Positions 42,937-49,598 of a stretch of 64,000 nucleotides of DNA are shown here, one piece after another. Every line of letters begins with the position of its first letter. Position 1 is the stretch's first letter. The position numbers and the translations under genes are program-made. Under the pieces are notes generated by a model. That model was not told the origin of the DNA, did not search any database, and was given only the letters and a program-made list of their open reading frames with translations. The stretch is from Hamadaea tsunoensis DSM 44101 (GTDB lineage Bacteria; Actinomycetota; Actinomycetes; Mycobacteriales; Micromonosporaceae): positions 99,977-163,976 of the forward strand of contig NZ_AUAX01000021.1 in NCBI RefSeq assembly GCF_000428945.1, written 5' to 3'.

Positions 42937-44599
42937 CGTTCAACCAGGCGGCCACGCCGACCGGCGTACCGCCGGTCCGGCGGGCCACGTCGCGTACCAG
43001 GTCGGGGCGCAGCGACAGGGCGTCGGCGCCGGCTTCCCCGGTGTGACGCAGGCACAGGGCCAGCCCCGCCCAGGCATCGGCGTCCTCGCCTGCCGCCATC
43101 CGGTGAAGGTACGCCGAGCGCGCGGCCGGCACATCTCCATCGGCATAGGCGGCATCGGCGGCGGCCGGTCGGGGATGACTTTGACCTCGGGAGCGCGCCA
43201 GGACGAGTTCGGCCAACCCCGACGGACGTGCCGGGCCGGCGGGCAGCCCGGTGCGGATTCCGGGGTCTCGCACGGCCGGACACGGTGATCCTGTCGCCCA
43301 TCGATCCGCGAGCGTCTCGATCTCCGCTGGTTCCGTCACGTAGCTGCGCAGACGCCAGCGGACCGCGCTGTGCTCGACGGCCTCGTCGGTGGCAGCCCAC
43401 ACGTCGGCCGGGACCGGTTCCCTCCGCCATCGATCGAGCGTCGCCGCGAGACGCGCCAGGAAGGACTCACCGCGGCCGGTCAGTTCGCCGCTGCCGATCA
43501 GCGTCTGCACGGCTCGCCGCGTCTGCACCAGCCAGTACGCGAACTCCGCCGTTGCGGCCCGAGCCGTCGCGTCATCGGCCGTCCGGCGGCGTACGCGCCA
43601 GAAGTCGGTGACGCCGACGTGGGCGTACGCGCCCTGGAACAGCGCGCCGGCCGGACGGGGGTCTTCCCGCCACGGGGCGTGGTGGCGGGCGGTGCCGTCG
43701 GACCGGTCCAGTTCCATCAGGTCGAGCACGCCGCCGAGCTTCATGTGCTGGAACTCGTGGATCAGCGCCAGTGCGACGGTGAACGGGTCCGGTGACAGCG
43801 ACACCGCGACGGCGCCGTACGCCAGCCGGGAGGCCGCGCTGACGCTGTGCCCTGGATCGGGCGACCGGACGGGGACGACCGCTCGCAGTGATCCGGTCAT
43901 CGCGTCCGCGTGCTCGGGATGATGACGGCGGATGTAGCGCCACGCCGCGGACAGGTTCCGCTGGAATTCCGTGCGGTCGTCCGCCGCCAGCCGGCCCGTC
44001 TGCGGCAGGCCGAAACAGCCGCGGTACGGGTCGAGGTCCTCGATGAGGAGATCGGCCGGAGGGCCGGCCGATCGAGTAGGCCACCAGCCGGAGACCGGCC
44101 TGCTGTACGGCGGGTCGACCTTGACGGAGCCGGCCGGGCCGTCGAAGGAGAGGGTCGAGCCCGACAGTTCGACGCGTACCTCGCCCGTGCCCAGCTCCAC
44201 AGCCGCGCCGAGCCCGGGAATGGCGACAGTCCCGGTGTCTGTAGGGATCGTCACCTGAAAGGAGAGGGCGGCGCGAACCGCGGCGCTGACGGCGACACAG
44301 TAGCCGTAGGCCAGTTCTGCGCCGGACGGGTTCCGTATGGCCGCGTGCAACCATGCGCCGAGCATCGGGGCCGCGAACACCTCGGCGTGGGCGCGGCGAT
44401 CGCGGGCGCAGGCAGCCGTCAGCAGGGTCAGCGGTTGCCGCAGTTCCGGCTGCGCTTCGAGCGCCGCGCGCAGAAGCAGCATCCGGCGGCTCGTCTGCGC
44501 GTCGCGGATTCCGGCCAGCGCCTCTGGCGTGCCGTAGCCGGACGCCACGGCCTCGAAATCAGCCGCACTCAGCCTGTGCGTCGAGGTAGCGGAACTCAC
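42905..44599 (-). CDS. HExxH-motif putative peptide-modification protein
   Basis: A 564-residue protein with the metal-binding motif H281-E-F-Q-H285 in the stretch ALALIHEFQHMKLGG, as in the HExxH-type proteins that accompany FxsB maturases. The N-terminal 150 residues are helical (LSAADFEAVASGYGTPEAL); a beta-rich central part precedes the motif. The C-terminal 150 residues are helical and Ala-rich (AWAGLALCLRHTGEAGADAL). GTG start overlapping the fxsB stop (GTGA). Expected to act on the FxsA peptide, perhaps as a protease or a metal-dependent modifying enzyme; the chemistry is not established. Confidence 0.85.
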   Translation of the reverse strand: MSSATSTHRLSAADFEAVASGYGTPEALAGIRDAQTSRRMLLLRAALEAQPELRQPLTLLTAACARDRRAHAEVFAAPMLGAWLHAAIRNPSGAELAYGYCVAVSAAVRAALSFQVTIPTDTGTVAIPGLGAAVELGTGEVRVELSGSTLSFDGPAGSVKVDPPYSRPVSGWWPTRSAGPPADLLIEDLDPYRGCFGLPQTGRLAADDRTEFQRNLSAAWRYIRRHHPEHADAMTGSLRAVVPVRSPDPGHSVSAASRLAYGAVAVSLSPDPFTVALALIHEFQHMKLGGVLDLMELDRSDGTARHHAPWREDPRPAGALFQGAYAHVGVTDFWRVRRRTADDATARAATAEFAYWLVQTRRAVQTLIGSGELTGRGESFLARLAATLDRWRREPVPADVWAATDEAVEHSAVRWRLRSYVTEPAEIETLADRWATGSPCPAVRDPGIRTGLPAGPARPSGLAELVLARSRGQSHPRPAAADAAYADGDVPAARSAYLHRMAAGEDADAWAGLALCLRHTGEAGADALSLRPDLVRDVARRTGGTPVGVAAWLNVTATVDRCRS

Positions 44600-45744
44600 A
44601 ATGCGGCCCCGACGCGCAGATCGGAGTAGAGCCGGCCCCGGACGTGCCCGATGAGCCGGGCCAGGTCGGCGCAGAACACCGACGGGTGCCGGAAGCCCGA
44701 TCCGGCGCGGTAACGGTGGGCGTAGTGGCCGCCGCCGCACACCCTGACCAGCGGGCACTGCCGGCACTCGTCGGCCAGCGCGGCGAGCCCCGCCTGCCGC
44801 GCGGCCAGCGCCGGATGGGCGAGCGCGTCGTCGAACGAGTGGTCGGCGACATGCAGACCGGTCGCGGCCATTCCCGGCCCGGCGGTCTTGAGAACGTCGC
44901 CCTGCTCGATCGATCCGTCTGTCTCGATCGTCAGAAGGTCGATGGAAGCAAGGCCGACCGATTCGCTGCCCGTCGGTCCCCCGAGGAGCAGGGACACCAA
45001 CGAATCGAAGAGCCGTACGCGCGTCTCGGGGGCGCCCGCGCCGTACCAACGGTCGAACACGGCCACGAGCCAGTCGCCGTAGGGCGTCTGGCTCTGCTCG
45101 GCCGGCCGCCCGGGCGGAGGTGTGGTCCAGTTGCCATGGGGGAGCAGGAAATCGATGCGCGGCGGCCGGAACCTCAGGAGCTCCTCGTAGACCTCGACGG
45201 GGTCGTTGCGCAGATCCACGGTGGCAAGAAGTCCACTATAGACATCCGGTCTACCCGACAGCAGGGCCAGCGCCTGGGCCACCGCGCGATAGCTTCCGCC
45301 ACCGTGGGCGTACCGGCGGTGCCGGTCGTTCGCCTGCTCGCCCCCGTCCAGGCTGACACCGACTCGGATGCCCTGCCGCGCGAAGAAGTCGAGATACGCG
45401 TCATCGAGCAGGAGGCCGTTGGTCTGCACGGAGACGTCGACCGTCCGACCGGGCGGAACGGCGGACCGGACCGCCGCCACGATCTCGCCCAGCCGGTCCC
45501 GACCCGCGAGCAGGGGTTCACCGCCGTGCAGTATCACCGTCGCCCACGGCAGGTCGTGACGCCGCATGTGTTCGGCGATGCGCCGTGCCGCGAGCGCGGC
45601 CACGGCCGGCGACATCGTCATCGGCTGGCTGCGCCACGACTGGTCCGCCCCTTCGTATACATAGCAATGATCGCAGGCCAGGTTGCAACGGCTATGTACC
45701 TTGAGGAGGATCTGTCGGATCGGTGAGAACCCCGGCGTCGTCAT
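44596..45744 (-). CDS. fxsB: radical SAM/SPASM cyclophane maturase FxsB
   Basis: A 382-residue radical SAM enzyme. The cluster motif is C20-NLA-C24-DH-C27 (CNLACDHCYVYE), followed by GGEPLL and NGLLL. The C-terminal SPASM-type Cys set appears as CRQCPLVRVCGGG and a late Cys in VFCADL. FxsB enzymes cross-link an aromatic side chain to the beta-carbon two residues on, forming three-residue cyclophanes in the FxS-type core. Its ATG overlaps the stop of the precursor gene (ATGA), direct evidence of a maturase-substrate pair. Iron-sulfur protein in the cytoplasm. Confidence 0.93.
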   Translation of the reverse strand: MTTPGFSPIRQILLKVHSRCNLACDHCYVYEGADQSWRSQPMTMSPAVAALAARRIAEHMRRHDLPWATVILHGGEPLLAGRDRLGEIVAAVRSAVPPGRTVDVSVQTNGLLLDDAYLDFFARQGIRVGVSLDGGEQANDRHRRYAHGGGSYRAVAQALALLSGRPDVYSGLLATVDLRNDPVEVYEELLRFRPPRIDFLLPHGNWTTPPPGRPAEQSQTPYGDWLVAVFDRWYGAGAPETRVRLFDSLVSLLLGGPTGSESVGLASIDLLTIETDGSIEQGDVLKTAGPGMAATGLHVADHSFDDALAHPALAARQAGLAALADECRQCPLVRVCGGGHYAHRYRAGSGFRHPSVFCADLARLIGHVRGRLYSDLRVGAAL

Positions 45745-45914
45745 ACGGCGTTGCCGAAGGCGGCCACATCCTCATGCGGCTTCAACTGCGCCGACCGCGT
45801 CACGCGACGGACCGCCTCGGCGAGTATGGATTCGTTGTCCCACAGCAGCCGGTCAAGCGGGAAGTCTTGCAGGTCGAGAATGTAGCCGTCGGTTTCCGGC
45901 CGCGTGGTCTCCAT
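45741..45914 (-). CDS. fxsA: FxsA-type RiPP precursor peptide ending FGNAV
   Basis: A 57-residue peptide. The leader includes GYILDLQDFPLDRLLWDNES, an acidic/hydrophobic helix typical of FxsA leaders. The C-terminus reads HEDVAAFGNAV. Family members end F-x-S-x-x; here the Ser is Asn, giving F53-G54-N55 as the likely cyclophane site (aromatic-x-Asn is accepted by related maturases). It lies five bp after the AAC(3) gene and overlaps fxsB by four bases. The ATG at 45914 is the only start that gives a normal-length leader. Confidence 0.9.
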   Translation of the reverse strand: METTRPETDGYILDLQDFPLDRLLWDNESILAEAVRRVTRSAQLKPHEDVAAFGNAV

Positions 45915-45919
45915 CGAAG

Positions 45920-46780
45920 CTACTCGCTTCCTATGTCTTTCGTGCCTTGAAGGTGACAGTTGCGCTGGCCCTGCAGAACGCGGAACGCCGCTAGCACCGC
46001 GTCGTCGAACGGGAAGAGTCTTGCCGTGGCGCCGCCGATCCGTCCGCTCGTCACCGAGGGGCTCGTGGCCGCCCACGCATTGCCGAGTTCGCCGAATCCC
46101 TCGGCATCGAGATCGATGTCCTCATAGGTCACCCACTGTGGACCATCCGGACCATCCACTATGGTGCGAAAGACACGCCTGCAACCGCAGTCGACGCTAT
46201 GCGGCAGCCGGTACTCGGCGAGATGGAAAGCCGTACAGCTGGAGAAGTCCACTCCGAGGAGGAGGATCTGGGCGCCCTGGCCCGACAGTCTTCCCAGCGG
46301 CGAGCGCTCGCCGAGTTGGCAGTCGAGCGCATGGCCTGACATGAGGTCCGCCGCACGCGGTCCGATCGCCGCGAACGAGGTCTGCGGATGGTCGCTGCGT
46401 ACCGCGCCGGGCCAGGTCCGGACGCGCTCGGGGATCGCGCCCAGACAGGTTGGACTGAGCAGTGGGTCGAATCCGGGCAGATGTTCGCGGATCACCGGCC
46501 AGAACTCGGCGGGAACAGGCGGCGACCAGACCTTCGGGTCACGGTGTTCGGCTGTGTGGGCAGGAACCACTATCGTTCCGGCGGACCCCAATACGTCTCG
46601 CAGGGCGAGGACCACTGCCGTCGCACCGCCGCACACCCAGCCGAGTGATCTCAGCGAGGAGTGGACGAGCACCGTGCCTCCGGGCCGTAGGCCGAGGCGG
46701 CGAAGGTCGTTGGCCAGGGATTCCCTGGTTGCTATGGAGCTTGCTACCGGTAGACTCATCACCGGTGCCGGTCTGGTCAC
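45920..46780 (-). CDS. AAC(3)-family N-acetyltransferase of the FxSxx locus
   Basis: A 286-residue protein of the aminoglycoside 3-N-acetyltransferase fold: TRESLANDLRRLGLRPGGTV, LVHSSLRSLGWVCGG, TIVVPAHT, and the active-site region TAFHLAEYRLP with the conserved His and Glu. AAC(3)-like proteins occur with FxsA/FxsB in other actinobacteria, where they probably acetylate the peptide or its product rather than an antibiotic. The GTG at 46780 follows a -10 box by six bases and suits a leaderless start; an ATG at 46759 is the alternative. First gene of the AAC(3)-fxsA-fxsB-HExxH operon. Confidence 0.85.
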   Translation of the reverse strand: MTRPAPVMSLPVASSIATRESLANDLRRLGLRPGGTVLVHSSLRSLGWVCGGATAVVLALRDVLGSAGTIVVPAHTAEHRDPKVWSPPVPAEFWPVIREHLPGFDPLLSPTCLGAIPERVRTWPGAVRSDHPQTSFAAIGPRAADLMSGHALDCQLGERSPLGRLSGQGAQILLLGVDFSSCTAFHLAEYRLPHSVDCGCRRVFRTIVDGPDGPQWVTYEDIDLDAEGFGELGNAWAATSPSVTSGRIGGATARLFPFDDAVLAAFRVLQGQRNCHLQGTKDIGSE

Positions 46781-46786
46781 TGGAAT

Positions 46787-46792
46787 AAGATA
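46787..46792 (-). promoter_or_regulatory. -10 box of the AAC(3)-fxsA-fxsB operon
   Basis: TATCTT on the minus strand, six bases before the GTG at 46780, the usual leaderless spacing. The -35 region 17 bases further up (ATGCAA) is weak. The same bases contain TAAGAT on the plus strand, so a divergent promoter could share this site. Confidence 0.5.
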
Positions 46793-46800
46793 AAGGACCG

Positions 46801-47052
46801 GTGCTCGATTTGCATGCGGCCAGCGTGCGACACGAGAACGCACTCCCACCTTCGGCGACGCCGGTATTGCATGGACCGTACGGAGGATGGATAGAGACGA
46901 CGTCGGAGGCTTGGCAAACCCGCCGCCAGGCAGTCGTGAGACAGGCGGTCGAAGCCCGTGTCCGCCAAGATCTCGGCGGCGAGGACTTGATCCCATTCGC
47001 TGAGGCTCTGGTTCGAGGTCGCCAAAGTGGAGCCTCTCTCGCATTTCCTTGA
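46801..47052 (+). CDS. possible small protein, unknown
   Basis: An 83-codon open frame starting at GTG behind AAAGGA, divergent from the AAC(3)-fxs operon. The translation (VLHGPYGGWIETTSEAWQTR, then QAVEARVRQDLGGEDLIPFA) is hydrophilic and helical but matches no family I know. Third-position GC is below that of neighbouring genes. It could be a real small gene, a remnant, or chance. Confidence 0.3.
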   Translation: MLDLHAASVRHENALPPSATPVLHGPYGGWIETTSEAWQTRRQAVVRQAVEARVRQDLGGEDLIPFAEALVRGRQSGASLAFP

Positions 47053-47479
47053 GGGTGCTCGGAATGCTCTGGGAGCTTCGTCGCACTCGTAGCGGCCTTG
47101 ATCTTGCGCGAGTCCGCCCCTGACCGGGACGAGATGTCGTCGACGGAGAGAGGACCGCAGCTCCACTCAATGCTGGCGGCGACGGCGTGGTTCGGCGGCG
47201 GCGATTGCGGGCGGCCGGCGCCGTATGGCGCGGCGCGGCGGCGAGATGTCCGGCTCGCAGATGTCGCGACTTCGCCGCACGTGGGCCTGAGCGGGCCGAT
47301 CGATCTTCCCGGCAACGAACCCTCCGCCAACTTGAGAATCGACCGAATTTCTCGGCGAATGTTTGCGCTGGCGCGCCCCCGTCAATCGACTTCTATTGAT
47401 CATTTGCCGTGCCTTCGGTGAAGCTTGACCGACCGATGCCTGAGGTCAATCCATCGTTGTGATCGATAGACTTATTTGC
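47053..47479. other. 427-bp intergenic region before the SLATT gene
   Basis: Holds no gene that I can support. Near its right end TAGACT (47467-47472) lies seven bases before the GTG at 47480, a leaderless-type -10 box. No clear -35, repeat or mobile-element trace. Confidence 0.45.
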
Positions 47480-48394
47480 GTGAGTGCTGTCGATGTGTCA
47501 CCTGTGGATCCGGCCGAACCGCCGATCGTCGATCGCGTATTTCTGCCGGCGGTCTACCGCGCCGCGTCCGACGCGTCTGAGCAGGGCCAGCGGGCGTACC
47601 TGTGGATTGTTCGGATCCAACTGGTGTCGTTGGTAGTGGCCGCGGCGTTCGGGGTGTTCAGCTGGACCGTTGGGCAGGCCGACGTAGCCGGCATCGTGGC
47701 GGCCGTCGCGTTCAGCGTCTCCCTTGTGGGCGAGGTGTTCCAGCTCAGGGAGGATCCGGCGCGAGCATGGTACGGCGGCCGGGCGGTCGCCGAGTCGGCG
47801 AAGACGCTGAGCTGGCGATACATGGTCGGAGGCAACCCTTTCCCCATCGGCGAACCCGCCAACGTGGTTGCTCATCGATTCCGGCTACGCCTGGGTGCGT
47901 TGCTACGCGATCCTCCGGGTGCCTGGATCGGTTCCCCCGACCAGCGACTCGGGCAGGCCACGCCGGAGATGAGCGACATTCGTTCGCGACCGCTGGCCGA
48001 GCGCCGACGCATCTACCTCACTGAGCGCATTCATGAGCAGATCGGCTGGTACTACGCGAAGGCTTCGTGGAACCGGCGACGAGCACGGTTCTGGTCGATT
48101 CTGCTGGCTGTACTCACGACCCTCGGCCTGGCCACAGGCGTTCTCAAGGCCGCCGGCGTGTTTCACCTGGACATCCTCGGATTGACGGCTGCGTTGGTCG
48201 CCGCGGGAGCCTCCTGGGTGCAACTGAAGCAACATCATAATCTCGTCACGGCCTACTCGGTGGCACAGCATGAACTGTCGTTGATCGCCGAGGAAGTGCC
48301 CACGTACAGCAAGGAATCCGAGTGGGCGGACTTCGTCGCCAACGCCGAGGAAGCGATCTCGCGGGAGCACACGCTGTGGCGCGCTTCCCGCTAG
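47480..48394 (+). CDS. SLATT/DUF4231 membrane protein
   Basis: About 304 residues with two pairs of transmembrane helices: one pair around 40-85 (LVSLVVAAAFGVFSW and IVAAVAFSVSLVGEVF) and another around 205-250 (ILLAVLTTLGLATGVL and ILGLTAALVAAGASW). Each pair is followed by a conserved polar helix, with AWYGGRAVAESAKTLSWRYM after the first. This is the tandem 2TM SLATT arrangement (DUF4231), a predicted pore-forming effector. No ribosome site: the GTG at 47480 is best read as leaderless. The SLOG gene follows 165 bp later, the expected partner. Confidence 0.82.
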   Translation: MSAVDVSPVDPAEPPIVDRVFLPAVYRAASDASEQGQRAYLWIVRIQLVSLVVAAAFGVFSWTVGQADVAGIVAAVAFSVSLVGEVFQLREDPARAWYGGRAVAESAKTLSWRYMVGGNPFPIGEPANVVAHRFRLRLGALLRDPPGAWIGSPDQRLGQATPEMSDIRSRPLAERRRIYLTERIHEQIGWYYAKASWNRRRARFWSILLAVLTTLGLATGVLKAAGVFHLDILGLTAALVAAGASWVQLKQHHNLVTAYSVAQHELSLIAEEVPTYSKESEWADFVANAEEAISREHTLWRASR

Positions 48395-48559
48395 TGCTCC
48401 AGCCGCAGTCGGTCAAGGTGGAGTCTTCGCTGGTCACATGCCAGGCCGTCACTGGCGTCAGATTCCTACCAATGTCCGGCACCATTCCCGAGTACCAATA
48501 GTGGCTGAGCTTCAGCAAGGGATCGTCGGTATCCTTGAGGTTCCGGGACCAGTCTGATC

Positions 48560-49060
48560 ATGGGAGAAGAATTGACCCGCATTGGTGTCACCGGGCACAT
48601 GAACCTTTCTCCCGAGACGGTCGAGCTGGTCAGGGTGGCTATACGAGAACAATTGAGGCCGCACGCCGGACATCGATTGGAAGGCGTGAGCTGTATTGCT
48701 GCGGGATCAGATTCGATCTTCGCCGAGGTCGTTCTGGAGCTGGGTGGATCGCTGGAAGTGGTCCTGCCCTCAGCTGACTATCGGGAGCGCAAGGTGAAGC
48801 CTGCGCATGCGGTTCAGTTCGACTCCCTGATCCGTCGTGCAGCGCGAGTCCGAACGACGGCGCATGCCGAGGCGAACCCGGTCGCCTACGAGGCTGCGAA
48901 CGAGGTGGTGCTGTCCTCGTGCGACCTTCTCTTGGCCGTATGGGATGGATGTTCTCCCGCTGATCAAGGTGGCACTGCCGCCGTGGTGGAACAGGCACGA
49001 GAACGCGGCCTGCCGGTGATAGTGCTGTGGCCTGACGGCGCGCTGCGCGTTCCCAAATAG
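48560..49060 (+). CDS. SLOG-family nucleotide-sensor-like protein
   Basis: A 166-residue Rossmann-like protein with SLOG hallmarks: RIGVTGHMNLSPETVELV, GVSCIAAGSDSIFAEVVLEL, a central LEVVLPSADY, and the late SSCDLLLAVWDG...GGTAAVVEQARERGLPVIV followed by LWP.GA. SLOG proteins are thought to bind or cleave nucleotide-derived signals and to trigger an associated SLATT membrane effector. It sits next to a DUF4231/SLATT gene, fitting a two-gene defence unit. A strong hairpin follows its stop. Confidence 0.82.
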   Translation: MGEELTRIGVTGHMNLSPETVELVRVAIREQLRPHAGHRLEGVSCIAAGSDSIFAEVVLELGGSLEVVLPSADYRERKVKPAHAVQFDSLIRRAARVRTTAHAEANPVAYEAANEVVLSSCDLLLAVWDGCSPADQGGTAAVVEQARERGLPVIVLWPDGALRVPK

Positions 49061-49114
49061 GTCTGCTGTCTAACCGACTTGTCGCGTCAGGGTGGTGGTC
49101 ATTGGCAGGGGCGC

Positions 49115-49144
49115 CGACATGCCGGTGAGCTGACCGGCATGTCG
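49115..49144. terminator. bidirectional terminator hairpin
   Basis: Perfect 12-base inverted repeat (CGACATGCCGGT / ACCGGCATGTCG) with a six-base loop, between the convergent SLOG and LuxR-type genes. Partly complementary GC-rich flanks can lengthen the stem. It serves both strands and marks the right end of the conflict island. Confidence 0.8.
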
Positions 49145-49155
49145 GGCGCGCCCTG

Positions 49156-49413
49156 TCAGTAGAAGGGCCGGCGCGCGGTGGCGGTCTGGGTCAGCCCGCC
49201 GGGCGAGTCGGGATCGATCCATCCCAATTTGGTGGCTCGCGCGCCCAGCCCGAAGCGGGTCTGCGCGTCGGCGATCGTCATCAGCCGGTCGAGGCGTCGC
49301 TGCACCGTGCGCACGCTGATGAAGAGCCGTGACGCGATCTCGTGATCACGTAGGTCACACATGAAGAGGTAGAGCATGGCCCGCTCTTCGTCGTCGATCT
49401 CCTGAACATCCAT
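49156..49413 (-). CDS. small LuxR-type HTH regulator
   Basis: An 85-residue protein consisting almost only of a LuxR/GerE-type HTH: RDHEIASRLFISVRTVQRRL followed by a helix ending GARATKLGWI. The start at 49413 has GGGAG nine bases upstream; ATG 49422 sits directly on that site and is less likely. Orphan HTH proteins of this type are common in actinobacteria and lack a receiver domain. It is divergent from the secreted FG-GAP protein gene 186 bp away and may control it. Confidence 0.75.
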   Translation of the reverse strand: MDVQEIDDEERAMLYLFMCDLRDHEIASRLFISVRTVQRRLDRLMTIADAQTRFGLGARATKLGWIDPDSPGGLTQTATARRPFY

Positions 49414-49598
49414 TGTGGTCATCTCCCGTGAGGGACCGAAGCCCCATGACCGTACGTTGGTCTGCGCATCTTCTGGCCGCGACGGCGGCGCTGTCAAGAG
49501 TGGCAGAGCTACGCCAACTTGGTCGCCGGACCTTCTCAGCGAGCGCCGGGTCGACCTAGGCTTCGACCGTCTCGAATCGGCCTTCACGGGGGAGTCCA

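Noticed and set aside
45920..46780. AAC(3) gene as an aminoglycoside-resistance determinant
   Set aside because: Operon position five bp before fxsA points to a role in the peptide system; resistance cannot be concluded from the fold.
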